In this document: in pieces, positions 1-8,356 of the stretch
Numbering within the stretch: the stretch's first letter is position 1
Layout of the letters: each line of letters opens with the position of its first letter
Origin: Corynebacterium propinquum DSM 44285
GTDB lineage: Bacteria > Actinomycetota > Actinomycetes > Mycobacteriales > Mycobacteriaceae
DNA length: 64,000 nt
NCBI RefSeq assembly: GCF_000375525.1
Contig: NZ_AQXC01000011.1
Location: 51,128 to 115,127, forward strand
Direction of reading: 5' to 3'
The notes under the pieces: generated by a model
The model's database searches: none
The model's input: the letters and a program-made list of their open reading frames with translations, nothing else
What the model was told of the DNA's origin: nothing
Program-made: the position numbers and the translations under genes

Positions 1-168
1 CTCCTGCGTGGGTCGTCGCCACCACGAGCAACTCGTGGGGTAACCTTCGATCCGCTACGCGGATAACCGACGGTCTTCGGTGAAACTTGAGCGCGGCATC
101 AAAGCCGTTCAAACTTCACAATGAACTCTACCATTGGGTGTTGGCAGCGCCAAATCTCAATTAACCGA
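1..168. other. Left edge, no gene assignable
   Basis: No gene can be supported. The first 40 to 80 bases could be the 3' end of a gene that starts outside the window, because all three forward frames stay open for 40 to 110 bases, but none gives a recognisable protein. A 7-bp inverted repeat (CCACGAG, three-base loop, CTCGTGG) lies at 22-38 without a T tract. The oxidoreductase gene on the minus strand ends at 169. Confidence 0.4.
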
Positions 169-1710
169 TCAGTCGGCCAATCTTCGCAGTACACGTTGCG
201 CTGCTCGCCACCCTGCCATGCCGTGCACACCTGCGCCTGGCAGGCTCGCCCCACTCGCCTGCAGCACCGGGACCTCCGGATTCATCGTCAGCGTGCCGAC
301 GTACTGGCGCTGGCGTGGCATCTGCGCCAAATTCATGGCCCCGCCTGCGATATCCCCGCCGATCACATTCGCGTTGGCTTCCTGCAACTGTGCTGGGGAA
401 ACCTGGTGGCGTTCGATAATTTGCGCAGAAAACCCGGAAGCAAATCGCGAAATCTGCGTTTCTATCAGGCCTGCTACTTCACCCGGGAATTTCTCCTGGT
501 AACCATGCGGCACGTGGGCATAGGCCCAGAGGATGTGCGGTTGCGGTGAACCCTCCAGAACTTTTCCTGAATCTGGTTGTGCCTGCGCCGCCCGTCCAGT
601 CCCCACCGACCACCGACTGCCGGAAAAGCGCGTAGGGTCCGCGGCCTGTTGTTGGCAGACCATCACGAATGGGTGCTCCGGCAACGTTCCCGCTGCTGCC
701 TGGCTTTCCGCTAACTGCATCTCAGCCACGGATCCACCCACATGTACCGTGCCCGCCTCTGCCACCCGAGGGTCATTCCACTTCACCGGACCATTCATCA
801 GATAGTCCACTTTGTACACCGCAGTCCCGTACTTCCATCGGCGTAGACTCCGCGAACGCAGCCTAGATAACTCTAACCCCTGTAAGGCCAGTAGCTGCCG
901 CGGGGTTTGGGTGGTTACCACAGCGTCATAGGTTGCAAAACCAGAAAGATCCCGGATCTCAGCACCAGTTTCAATAGTCCCGCCGTAATGCTCAATCACG
1001 CGTGCTAAAGCCCTGGTCAACTGTCCGGTGCCGCCAAAAATCACCGGCCAGCCCGTGGACATCCCGAGTGCATTAAACAACAATCCAAACGCTGCGGTAC
1101 CGGGCTGGGTCGGCGGGCGAATCGCGTGTACAGCAGAGCCGACCAGTAATGCCCGGGCAGATTCGTCGGCAAGCAGTCGCGAGCTCAAGCTGCTCGCTGA
1201 CCACACACCCCACAAGCCCAAGCGCGCGAGAGCAACCGGGTGACGTGGGCGGACCGGAAGCACCGAGTTGACGAGCTTGCCGACGCCGTCGACAAGCGGT
1301 CTATGCAGGCGGTTCCACATGCGACGGTCGTGGTCGGAAAACTGTGCGGCGGTGGTTGCAAGGTCGCGGTGCACAATAGCCGCGGGTGCGTCGGCAAGCG
1401 GGTGCGCCATCGGGTACTGCGGATGCTGCCACTCCAACCCGTAGTTTTCGAGCCCTAACTGGCGAAACGCCGGGCTCACGACACCAAACGGATGAGCCGC
1501 CGCACCGAAATCAACTGCGCTCCCCGGCCCGAACGCAGGGTGGGTGCGCGCGGATCCACCGATGTGGGCGGCGGCTTCAAAAACTTCTACCCGGCATCCA
1601 GCCTGCGCTAAAACCGCTGCAGCAGTAAGGCCGTTCGGCCCGGCACCAATGACGGCGACCCGGGCCGCGCCATGGTGGGCAAAGGAAGGCCGAGCAAAAC
1701 CAGAACTCAT
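169..1710 (-). CDS. FAD-dependent oxidoreductase, phytoene desaturase/COG1233 type
   Basis: The 513-residue protein opens, after a short tail, with a Rossmann dinucleotide-binding motif (VAVIGAGPNGLTAAAVLAQAG, residues about 18-37) followed by an acidic residue and a GGSARTHP stretch, as in FAD-binding carotenoid desaturase-like oxidoreductases. The C-terminal part has the glycine-rich segment GASLPGAGVHGMAG, which in this superfamily closes over the FAD. Substrate is unknown. Homologues are common in actinobacteria as single genes, not tied to carotenoid clusters, and no carotenoid gene is nearby. It stands alone on the minus strand, 44 bases from the DUF454 gene upstream. Family call is firm; function is not. 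Confidence 0.85.
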   Translation of the reverse strand: MSSGFARPSFAHHGAARVAVIGAGPNGLTAAAVLAQAGCRVEVFEAAAHIGGSARTHPAFGPGSAVDFGAAAHPFGVVSPAFRQLGLENYGLEWQHPQYPMAHPLADAPAAIVHRDLATTAAQFSDHDRRMWNRLHRPLVDGVGKLVNSVLPVRPRHPVALARLGLWGVWSASSLSSRLLADESARALLVGSAVHAIRPPTQPGTAAFGLLFNALGMSTGWPVIFGGTGQLTRALARVIEHYGGTIETGAEIRDLSGFATYDAVVTTQTPRQLLALQGLELSRLRSRSLRRWKYGTAVYKVDYLMNGPVKWNDPRVAEAGTVHVGGSVAEMQLAESQAAAGTLPEHPFVMVCQQQAADPTRFSGSRWSVGTGRAAQAQPDSGKVLEGSPQPHILWAYAHVPHGYQEKFPGEVAGLIETQISRFASGFSAQIIERHQVSPAQLQEANANVIGGDIAGGAMNLAQMPRQRQYVGTLTMNPEVPVLQASGASLPGAGVHGMAGWRAAQRVLRRLAD

Positions 1711-1754
1711 AGGTTAAGTCTAAGCGTCTGCGTTCTACGGCGACCATGTTGGCG

Positions 1755-2204
1755 TCATTTCTGGAGGCGTTCTTGTTGGCGGCGTTCCTTTTGGCGGCAT
1801 TCCTGGAGGCGAGCAGATTCTTCATAACGGCGCCAAAAACGAGCTACCTTTTCTGGTTTGGGCTCGCGGCGCCAGATCACGGTCGCGGCAATTATCGCGA
1901 TGCCTGCCATCATGACCGCGAACCACAATTTTCCCACCACAACCGTCGACAAGATCATTGAGGCCCACGCCGTCGCAATGATGTAAATCCGACGCTTGCG
2001 GCTTAAGGAACCAGAGTAAAAATCGATGAGATAATTACGCAGCGGTGAACGGTGCAGAATATAATATTCCAGCCGCTGCGAACTACGCGTGAAAAAGAAA
2101 AACGCCAGCAGCACAAACGGAGTTGCAGGTACCAACGGCACTAGCGCGCCGAAAGCACCAAGCCCCACACACAGCAGCCCAAGGGCCAGATAGAGATACC
2201 GCAT
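1755..2204 (-). CDS. DUF454/YbaN-like small inner membrane protein
   Basis: The 149-residue protein begins MRYLYLALGLLCVGLGAFG and contains the LVPLVPATPFVLLAFFFF motif and a R-S-S-Q-R-L-E segment typical of the YbaN (DUF454) family. Three or four hydrophobic segments are visible (about residues 3-20, 24-40, 75-93, 95-110). The last 35 residues are a charged, Arg/Gln/Glu-rich tail (ECRQKERRQQERLQK) encoded by short imperfect tandem repeats at about 1757-1810, which looks like a lineage-specific extension. Function of the family is not known. It lies between the FAD oxidoreductase and the ribosomal protein cluster, upstream of the former and possibly transcribed with it. Confidence 0.85.
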   Translation of the reverse strand: MRYLYLALGLLCVGLGAFGALVPLVPATPFVLLAFFFFTRSSQRLEYYILHRSPLRNYLIDFYSGSLSRKRRIYIIATAWASMILSTVVVGKLWFAVMMAGIAIIAATVIWRREPKPEKVARFWRRYEESARLQECRQKERRQQERLQK

Positions 2205-2259
2205 AGCATCTTCAAGATTACCCCGAGTTCAGCAGAGTGAATAGAGATAATAGACAAAA

Positions 2260-2298
2260 CCCACCTTCACTGTCCCCATAAACGGGAGTGAAGGTGGG
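2260..2298 (-). terminator. Intrinsic terminator of the rplK-rplA unit
   Basis: A 12-bp perfect inverted repeat (CCCACCTTCACT at 2260-2271, AGTGAAGGTGGG at 2287-2298) has extra CCC/GGG pairing in the loop and is followed on the minus strand by GTTTTGTC. It lies about 70 bases past the rplA stop codon and fits an intrinsic terminator for the ribosomal protein transcript. Confidence 0.85.
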
Positions 2299-2368
2299 CG
2301 GGAGCTTAAGTCTTGAGCTACTTAAGGCTTGGAGTATGAAACCTCGAGATGATTAAACCTGGAGAGGT

Positions 2369-3079
2369 TTAAGCCTCGACGGTGTAGTTCTTCTGCACCG
2401 ATGGATCAACTGGAACACCAGGACCAGTAGTGGAAGAAACGGTAACCTTCTTCAGGTAAACACCCTTAGCAGCCGATGGCTTCAGACGCAGAACTTCGTC
2501 CAACAATGCGCCGTAGTTCTCAGCCAGAGCCTGCTCGCTGAACGATGCCTTACCGATCAGGGCGTGCAGGTTGGAAGCCTTGTCGACGCGGAAAGAGATC
2601 TTACCGCCCTTAACTTCCTTGATCGCCTTGGTGACGTCGTTGGTGACGGTACCGGTCTTAGGGTTCGGCATCAGGCCACGAGGACCCAACACGCGAGCGA
2701 TACGACCAATCTTGGCCATCTGATCAGGGGTAGCAATTGCGACGTCGAAGTCGATCTTGCCTTCAGTCACCTGGGAAATCAGCTCATCAACACCAACGAT
2801 GTCGGCGCCAGCCTGCTCAGCTTCGGTGGCCTTCTCGCCAGCTGTGAAAACAGCAACGCGAACGTCTTTACCGGTGCCATTTGGCAGGGACACGGTGCCA
2901 CGAACCAACTGGTCAGCCTTGCGTGGGTCAACGCCCAGACGCATAGCAACGTCGATGGTGGCGTCGAAGTTCTTCGAAGAAGTGTCCTTAGCCAGCTTTA
3001 CTGCCTCGAGTGGGCGGTACAGGTGGTCGCGGGAGATTTTGGTCGCGGCTTCTTTGAAAGCTTTGGACTTAGTGCTCAT
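2369..3079 (-). CDS. rplA: 50S ribosomal protein L1 (uL1)
   Basis: The 236-residue protein has the normal length for bacterial L1 and shows its landmark segments, including the [29 protein letters not shown] region (about residues 115-145) and [14 protein letters not shown] near the C-terminus. L1 binds the L1 stalk of 23S rRNA and helps release deacylated tRNA; in many bacteria it also represses its own operon. The ATG start is preceded on the minus strand by a good ribosome-binding site (GAAGGAA, seven bases away). rplK lies 157 bases upstream in the same direction, and a strong terminator follows. Confidence 0.98.
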   Translation of the reverse strand: MSTKSKAFKEAATKISRDHLYRPLEAVKLAKDTSSKNFDATIDVAMRLGVDPRKADQLVRGTVSLPNGTGKDVRVAVFTAGEKATEAEQAGADIVGVDELISQVTEGKIDFDVAIATPDQMAKIGRIARVLGPRGLMPNPKTGTVTNDVTKAIKEVKGGKISFRVDKASNLHALIGKASFSEQALAENYGALLDEVLRLKPSAAKGVYLKKVTVSSTTGPGVPVDPSVQKNYTVEA

Positions 3080-3135
3080 TTCTCAATTCCTTCTGTTGTG
3101 GGATTGTCGTGGTCAGCGAGCCGAAGCTGGCTCTG

Positions 3136-3172
3136 CCACGGTGGATGCGGCCGCATCGGACTGCGGCCGTGG
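3136..3172 (-). promoter_or_regulatory. Palindromic leader in the rplK-rplA spacer
   Basis: The spacer between rplK and rplA contains a 14-bp perfect palindrome (GATGCGGCCGCATC, 3144-3157) nested beside an outer 6-bp inverted repeat (CCACGG at 3136-3141 and CCGTGG at 3167-3172). The transcript could fold into a GC-rich stem just upstream of rplA. In other bacteria L1 represses translation by binding an rRNA-like stem in this leader; whether this is that site is inference. Confidence 0.4.
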
Positions 3173-3236
3173 GGCAAACATCAAGGCTGCGGTACGACAG
3201 ACCTTAACGCTTGCGGGGGCCAGACTGGTGCCAGAT

Positions 3237-3686
3237 TTAAGCGTCTGGGTGTCCGTCAACGTTCAGGCCCATGGAGCGAGCGGTACCAGCGATGATGCGG
3301 GCAGCGTTTTCCTCGTCACGAGCGTTCAGGTCTTCGAACTTGGTCTTGCCGATTTCCTTGCACTGTTCCCAGGTCACGGTGCCGACCTTCTGGGTGTGCG
3401 GAACGCCGGAGCCCTTCTGCACGCCAGCAGCCTTCAAAAGCAGCTTGGCAGCAGGTGGGGTCTTGAGCTTGAAGTCGAAGGAGCGATCCTCGTAGACGGT
3501 GATTTCTACAGGGATAACTTCGCCGCGCTTGTCTTCGGTAGCAGCGTTGTAAGCCTTGCAGAATTCCATGATGTTGACCTGGTGGGCACCCAGGGCAGGA
3601 CCGACTGGCGGAGCAGGGTTTGCCTGACCAGCCTGGATCTGCAGCTTAATAAAGCCTGCTTGCTTCTTTTTCTTCTTTGGAGCCAT
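3237..3686 (-). CDS. rplK: 50S ribosomal protein L11 (uL11)
   Basis: The 149-residue protein carries the L11 signature from the start: a Lys-rich head, then [21 protein letters not shown] (about 13-33), [10 protein letters not shown], and the C-terminal RNA-binding domain ending [10 protein letters not shown]11 sits at the GTPase-associated centre with 23S rRNA and is needed for stringent-factor (RelA) activation. It is read with rplA downstream; nusG lies upstream in the same orientation, separated by a 209-base spacer with a small GC hairpin at 3751-3764, so rplK may have its own promoter there. Confidence 0.98.
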   Translation of the reverse strand: MAPKKKKKQAGFIKLQIQAGQANPAPPVGPALGAHQVNIMEFCKAYNAATEDKRGEVIPVEITVYEDRSFDFKLKTPPAAKLLLKAAGVQKGSGVPHTQKVGTVTWEQCKEIGKTKFEDLNARDEENAARIIAGTARSMGLNVDGHPDA

Positions 3687-3895
3687 CGTTTTACCTCAAT
3701 TCCGTGGTACCAGCACCCCGCCACGATGAATAACGGGGACTGTCCGGATTCCGGCCTTCGCCGGCAACCGGGGATGTGTATTTTCCGATGTGCAGCACAA
3801 TCGTTTTCAGCATGCCGTCTGGTATCTAACCGCAGGCACCCCAATCAGGCGCACACGAGGGACTAGCCTACTGCACGGTGTGGGGTCTTCCCAAA

Positions 3896-4849
3896 CTACA
3901 TAATGCGTTCGACCTGATCGGCGGTGAGCTCAACAGGAGTCTCACGGCCAAAGATGGATACCAATGCCTGCATCTTGCCGGTTTCTGGATCGATCTCAGA
4001 AATCGTCGCCGAAACGGAGGCCAACGCGCCGGACAGGATCGTGACAGCTTCGCCAACCTGGTAGTCGTGATTGACGCCGGATGCTGCAGGTTTTTGCGGA
4101 GCAACGGCCTGCTCTTCATCTACATGTGCTGGGGTCTCGTCGCGCGCCTCGGTAGTCTTCGGCAGCAGGAATTTAGCAACCTCACGGGTCTTGACGACGG
4201 TGGCGTTACCTTCGTTACCCACGAACGACGTCACACCCGGGGTGTCGCGAACAACAGACCACGCACGATCGTTAATTTCCATGCGCACCAGAACATAGCC
4301 AGGCAGAAGCTTTTTCTTGACGATCTTCTTCTTGCCGTCCTTTTTCTCCACGACGTTCTCGATCGGAACCACAACGTCGAAGATCGAGTCCTCAACCTCG
4401 AGAGTCTGGATACGCATATCCAGGTTGGTTTTCACCTTGTTTTCGTAACCCGAGTAGCACTGGATGATGTACCACTGCCCTGGCTGTTTCTTGAGTTCCC
4501 TCGTGAACTCCCGCAAGCGCATTCGGTAAGCGACATCTTCATCGGCGTCCTGAGCAGAAGCTGCGGCAGCAGATTCGGCGGAATCGTTCGTGGACTTCGA
4601 TGCGGCAGCGCTGTCGCTTTCTGCAGCTTTCGCGGCAGCCTCGGTAGCTTTGACTGCTTCCTCATGGTCTTTCGCAAAATCATCAGAATCTGCGTCATAG
4701 TCGTCGCCAAGAGACTCACGATCTTCCTCGGCTGCCAGCTCTGCTGCTTCGCTGGCCTTTGCGACCTCAGGAGTTACTTCTTCAAAAACGTCGTTCTCGT
4801 TGTGGTAATCGTCGTGGTGATTATTGTCGTTCTGAGTTTCTTCGCTCAC
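3896..4849 (-). CDS. nusG: Transcription termination/antitermination factor NusG
   Basis: The protein is 317 residues, against about 180 for E. coli NusG. Residues 1-105 are an acidic, Ala/Glu/Asp-rich, presumably disordered extension. The NGN domain follows ([19 protein letters not shown], then [13 protein letters not shown] and [12 protein letters not shown]), then a linker of about 40 residues with [12 protein letters not shown], and a C-terminal KOW domain ([15 protein letters not shown]). NusG binds RNA polymerase and links it to Rho or to ribosomal protein S10. Acidic N-terminal extensions are usual in actinobacterial NusG. The start codon is GTG with GGGAG upstream. secE lies upstream, but a terminator-like hairpin separates the two genes. 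Confidence 0.95.
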   Translation of the reverse strand: MSEETQNDNNHHDDYHNENDVFEEVTPEVAKASEAAELAAEEDRESLGDDYDADSDDFAKDHEEAVKATEAAAKAAESDSAAASKSTNDSAESAAAASAQDADEDVAYRMRLREFTRELKKQPGQWYIIQCYSGYENKVKTNLDMRIQTLEVEDSIFDVVVPIENVVEKKDGKKKIVKKKLLPGYVLVRMEINDRAWSVVRDTPGVTSFVGNEGNATVVKTREVAKFLLPKTTEARDETPAHVDEEQAVAPQKPAASGVNHDYQVGEAVTILSGALASVSATISEIDPETGKMQALVSIFGRETPVELTADQVERIM

Positions 4850-4905
4850 GTTAGCGCTACTCCCTTGTGCCTAGGGTTGTCGGGTGATTCGGACTGGTTA
4901 TGCTC

Positions 4906-4943
4906 AAAAATTATCCCGCTTATCCATAAGGGACAAGCGGGAT
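4906..4943 (-). terminator. Intrinsic terminator or attenuator between secE and nusG
   Basis: A 9-bp perfect stem (ATCCCGCTT at 4913-4921 with AAGCGGGAT at 4935-4943, 13-base loop) is followed on the minus strand by AATTTTTG. This is a textbook intrinsic terminator placed in the 120-base spacer between secE and nusG, 26 bases past the secE stop codon. It implies that nusG has its own promoter or that readthrough is regulated. Confidence 0.75.
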
Positions 4944-4969
4944 CACAACCTGATATATAGCGATTATAC

Positions 4970-5302
4970 CTAAGGAGTTAGAACTGCTTCAACTCCCATG
5001 GTAGCAACCGTGTCGATGCTCCATACCAGGGCAGTAAGTACGAAAAGGAAGGCAAATACGACAATGGTGTACTGCACCATTTGCTTAGCGGTGGGCCACA
5101 CAACCTTGCCCATTTCCGAGACAACCTCAGGAACGAAACGAGTAGGACCGCCGCCTGGCTTGTCATCGCGGACAGAGGAATCATCCACGTTCACGACGCG
5201 CTTTGCCTCGTAAGAAGCACTCGAGGTGGTAGAGGCACCGGAGCGTTGACGTTTACCGACTGGGCGAGCTGCTCCGCCGGTTGCGTTGTTCTCTTCGCTC
5301 AC
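4970..5302 (-). CDS. secE: Preprotein translocase subunit SecE
   Basis: The 110-residue protein has a polar N-terminal half rich in Arg, Ser and Gly, then the SecE core: VVSEMGKVVWPTAKQMVQYT followed by one membrane segment (about residues 80-101, IVVFAFLFVLTALVWSIDTV). SecE clamps the two halves of SecY in the Sec translocon. The family is short, usually with one membrane span in actinobacteria, as here. Start is GTG with AGGAG upstream. The gene sits between tRNA-Trp (upstream) and nusG (downstream), the standard bacterial arrangement. Confidence 0.95.
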   Translation of the reverse strand: MSEENNATGGAARPVGKRQRSGASTTSSASYEAKRVVNVDDSSVRDDKPGGGPTRFVPEVVSEMGKVVWPTAKQMVQYTIVVFAFLFVLTALVWSIDTVATMGVEAVLTP

Positions 5303-5359
5303 GTCAAAAACTCCTCAATGACCTACATTGGCCTCGGTGAATGACCTCATAAAAAATAA

Positions 5360-5435
5360 TGGCAGGGGCGACAGGACTCGAACCTGCAACCTACGGTTTT
5401 GGAGACCGTTGCGCTACCAATTGCGCCACGCCCCT
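5360..5435 (-). tRNA. tRNA-Trp (CCA)
   Basis: Reading the minus strand, the acceptor stem AGGGGCG/CGCCCCT, a D arm, an anticodon loop CTCCAAA with anticodon CCA, and a T arm with GGTTCGAGTCC are all visible. The discriminator is G, and the 3' CCA is encoded (5360-5362). Placement just upstream of secE is typical of bacteria. Confidence 0.97.
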
Positions 5436-5557
5436 AGAGGGTGCTGGGTAACAGACCAGGCATCCAACTAGCAGAAGCCCGAACTTACAGCAGCCTTCAC
5501 CTTAGCAGACCGGAAGCCGGTCAGCGCAAGGCTTGAGGTTATGGGAAAAGTTCCCAG

Positions 5558-5629
5558 TAGCGATGGCGGGAATTGAACCCGCGACACAACGATTATGAGT
5601 CGTATGCTCTACCACTGAGCTACACCGCC
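5558..5629 (-). tRNA. tRNA-Met (CAT), elongator type
   Basis: On the minus strand the acceptor stem is GGCGGTG paired with CATCGCT (two G-U pairs), followed by TAGCTCAG, an anticodon loop CTCATAA with anticodon CAT, and a T arm with GGTTCAATTCC. The anticodon stem lacks the three G-C pairs of initiator tRNA, so this is the elongator. CCA is not encoded. Confidence 0.93.
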
Positions 5630-5672
5630 TGGTGTTGCAGCGTCTAAGGTGTTCGACCCTAAACAGCAACAG

Positions 5673-5745
5673 AGCCCCCTGACGGAATCGAACCGTCGAC
5701 CTTTTCCTTACCATGGAAACGCTCTACCGACTGAGCTAAGGGGGC
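5673..5745 (-). tRNA. tRNA-Thr (GGT)
   Basis: On the minus strand the acceptor stem GCCCCCT/AGGGGGC, D arm TAGCTCAGTCGGTAGAGC, anticodon arm TTTCC-ATGGTAA-GGAAA with anticodon GGT, and a normal T arm are visible. The discriminator is T. CCA is not encoded. The three tRNA genes Thr, Met and Trp are in one direction and read toward secE. Confidence 0.97.
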
Positions 5746-5997
5746 GCAGCCTCGAAACCAACTTGCAGTCTTTCGATCTACTTTGTTGCGCTCCGTTGAA
5801 GCCTCACACAGCCTAACCCAATTGAATACAAGTACACAAATCAGCAGCTTAGAATAGATTTTTCGGCAAAATACCCCCTTTGAACAGTTTACGATTACCG
5901 AAAGTCAATTGTTTTGTGGCGATCGCAGGCAGTAGGCCATCTTATAGTCATTGCAGGCGGACGACTGCTTAACGGCGGCATCAAGTTTCTTTCCGGA

Positions 5998-6984
5998 TTA
6001 TCCCCGGCTAAACACAGTAATCCTGACGGCTCCATAAGATGCCCACATAACGTGGAGCAAAAGAAGAACAAGCAGGCCGACACTGACGATATCAACCCAT
6101 CCCATACCCCACTTCAGTGCTGCGGGTTGCGTCGACAAGGTATGCGTACCGAGACAACAGGTGCCAACAGGAAAAGTACTGGCCCACCACGTGGGGTTAT
6201 AAGACATTGGGATGTTGCCGAAGACTGCTCCCCAATGCTTGATAATGGCATAACCAGCCAACGGAATGCCGAGACCAAGCATCACAACTCCATAAATCAT
6301 TGCTCGGAAATGCCACTGCTCACCGGCAATCAACTGTGCACCAGCAGTGGACTGGCCGACAAGGCCCAGCGGAATCCAAGCAGTGGTGGCAAAGCTGGTG
6401 GGAAGATTGGGGAATGTACGCAAATAAATGAAGGCGAACGTCGGCACTGCTGTAGCCAAAGCCAGTGCAAAGCAAATTATGCCAATGTCGTGCACCATCG
6501 AACCCCACTCCCCCGCGTGCGGCACCAACTGAGCCGAGGAGGTTGCGGAAACCATCGGTGCAACCAGGGGCAACCCCAAGGTAAAAGCAGGAGCGACGGA
6601 ACGGTCAAAAATAAGGAAATGTAGAAACCTTAGGCAGGTAGTTACACCAAGGATGGTTCCGGATCCCCAACATAAAATATGGATCAACCAAGCATCAAAA
6701 ATAAGCGAGTAGGCGCTACCTAAAGCTAAAATCCCCATAGAGACCATGCCCCACGCAGGCATGTTGTTGGGGCGAAAGCCCGGATTCCGGTACGTAATGA
6801 AGCCTATCGAGAGCGCCAGAGCGAGAAGAGTTGCGGCAACAACCATGATCTTCGCGGGGAGATGTCCCACAACCGGGCTGAGATGAGTCTCAATAAGGGA
6901 TGAGGAGATCCCTAATCCCATTACTGCTCCGGCCCAGCCAGGTCCGAGTGGCGGAAGCTCCATTTTATTCTCAATTTTAAGCAT
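5998..6984 (-). CDS. TDT/TehA-SLAC1 family transporter
   Basis: About 328 residues with ten hydrophobic segments and the features of the tellurite-resistance/dicarboxylate transporter family (PPLGPGWAGAVMGLG near the start, conserved aromatic residues and NPTWWASTFPVGTCCLGT near residue 275). Family members move C4-dicarboxylates, sulfite or other anions, or act as anion channels; the substrate here is not known. The longest frame starts at 7026, but that would overlap the divergent LysR gene, so I place the start at 6984 or at 6963 (MELPPLGPG). The LysR gene reads away from it, so the regulator probably controls this transporter. Base composition is slightly lower in GC than its neighbours. 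Confidence 0.8.
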   Translation of the reverse strand: MLKIENKMELPPLGPGWAGAVMGLGISSSLIETHLSPVVGHLPAKIMVVAATLLALALSIGFITYRNPGFRPNNMPAWGMVSMGILALGSAYSLIFDAWLIHILCWGSGTILGVTTCLRFLHFLIFDRSVAPAFTLGLPLVAPMVSATSSAQLVPHAGEWGSMVHDIGIICFALALATAVPTFAFIYLRTFPNLPTSFATTAWIPLGLVGQSTAGAQLIAGEQWHFRAMIYGVVMLGLGIPLAGYAIIKHWGAVFGNIPMSYNPTWWASTFPVGTCCLGTHTLSTQPAALKWGMGWVDIVSVGLLVLLLLHVMWASYGAVRITVFSRG

Positions 6985-7054
6985 GCGCTTCAGGCTATGT
7001 ACTGCTGGACGTTTGCGGGAGGGCACAAAATCCGCACAGGGTTACAATGAATGC

Positions 7055-8062
7055 ATGTACCCCGCACGAGATTGTGATGACGCTCGGTTCTCTTCCGTTC
7101 GACGTAGCTACGTTCCCGATGCCCTCACGGTTGACGCCGTCCTCGCTGTAGCCCGACACGGAGGAATGAATCAGGCTGCCAAATATCTCAATGTTTCCCA
7201 ACAGATGGTCAGTACACGTGTCGCTAAATTGGAAAAACAGCTAAATACACGTATTTTTTGGCGTGGCGCCGCGGGTAGTTCCACCACAAAAGTCGGACAC
7301 CAAGTGATCCGTGTTCTTGAGGGTTTAGAGGGGGCACTCAACGATTGCGCGCATGGCCTGAAAGCAGCTACCGACAATGCTGTAACCGAGGGTCTTAAGC
7401 TGGTGGTTTCTCATACTGTGGCAGAAATAGACTACCCCCGGTGGGCAGCGGCCTTCCAACACAGTCACCCGCAGACGCATCTGCACATGCGTCAACTCAA
7501 CAGTCGAGAGGCGCAGCGATACGTGGTCCAGGGACATGCGGAACTAGCTCTAGTTGAGGGTAACTGGGTGGCCCACGAACTACACCAGCGAGTGATAGGG
7601 CACGACGAGCTAATCGTTGCTGCACCCGCGCATCACCCCTGGGCAAAATCAAATAATCACAATGACCTGGATATGCCTTCAGCATCAATACCAGTGACGG
7701 AAACGGCTCCGATAACAAAAGAGGAGTTGCAATCCACACCTTTGGTGCTGCGCGAGCGGGGAAGCGGCACTCGAGAAGTCTTAGAAGACGCTCTGGAAGG
7801 TCTCGCCCCACCGATAGGAGAGTTTGGATCATTAGGAGCACAACGTACCGGGATAGGCACTCTAGGAGCACCAGGGGTAATCGCGAGACGCGCGGTATCA
7901 TCGCAGTTAGCCACCGGGGAATACCTAGAGGTTCCGGTGATTGGCGTCAGTTTCGATCGTCCGCTACGGGTGGTGTGGAGCTCGAAGAACCGACTCTCCG
8001 CCCCAGCACGGCTGTTTTTGCGATTCCTTGTGGACTATACCGACAGACCTTTTGTCGCATAA
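7055..8062 (+). CDS. LysR-family transcriptional regulator
   Basis: About 335 residues. The N-terminal winged helix-turn-helix is clear (LTVDAVLAVARHGGMNQAAKYLNVSQQMVSTRVAKLEKQL, in the first 60 residues). The rest is a periplasmic-binding-like effector domain. It is divergent from the TDT transporter, with about 70 bases between likely starts, a layout in which a LysR regulator usually controls the neighbour in response to a small molecule. I chose ATG 7055; an upstream in-frame ATG at 6983 would run into the transporter gene. The effector is unknown. Confidence 0.88.
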   Translation: MYPARDCDDARFSSVRRSYVPDALTVDAVLAVARHGGMNQAAKYLNVSQQMVSTRVAKLEKQLNTRIFWRGAAGSSTTKVGHQVIRVLEGLEGALNDCAHGLKAATDNAVTEGLKLVVSHTVAEIDYPRWAAAFQHSHPQTHLHMRQLNSREAQRYVVQGHAELALVEGNWVAHELHQRVIGHDELIVAAPAHHPWAKSNNHNDLDMPSASIPVTETAPITKEELQSTPLVLRERGSGTREVLEDALEGLAPPIGEFGSLGAQRTGIGTLGAPGVIARRAVSSQLATGEYLEVPVIGVSFDRPLRVVWSSKNRLSAPARLFLRFLVDYTDRPFVA

Positions 8063-8105
8063 CCCCATAACTCCGAATTCTCCCCAGACCCACGCATGCG
8101 ACGAA

Positions 8106-8133
8106 CCCCACGCGGTAATTCGCGTGGGGTTTC
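8106..8133. terminator. Bidirectional intrinsic terminator
   Basis: A 9-bp perfect stem (CCCCACGCG at 8106-8114, CGCGTGGGG at 8121-8129, six-base loop) is followed by TTT on the plus strand and TTCG on the minus strand. It lies between the ends of the LysR gene (plus) and tRNA-Tyr (minus) and can serve both. Confidence 0.8.
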
Positions 8134-8139
8134 ACACTG

Positions 8140-8221
8140 TGCCAGGTAGAAGATTCGAACTTCTGAAGGCAATGCCGGCGGATTTACAGTCCGCTCCCTT
8201 TGGCCGCTCGGGCAACCTGGC
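8140..8221 (-). tRNA. tRNA-Tyr (GTA)
   Basis: On the minus strand: acceptor GCCAGGT/ACCTGGC, D arm TGCCCGAGCGG, anticodon arm GCGGA-CTGTAAA-TCCGC with anticodon GTA, a long variable arm as in class II tRNAs, and T arm AGAAG/CTTCT. Length 82 bases, discriminator A, CCA not encoded. Confidence 0.97.
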
Positions 8222-8356
8222 GTGCACTATTTGGTGCAGTTACCTACCCTACTATAGACACCCAATAAACCTACAAATCGGCACTACAGTTGGGGTTTCG
8301 CGAGCCGAATAAGCGCATGTACAGGGAGCCAGCACCCAATGCTCCCAGCAACCGGA

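Noticed and set aside
121..549. Open plus-strand frames over the first oxidoreductase gene
   Set aside because: They are antisense to a clear FAD oxidoreductase and have no family features.
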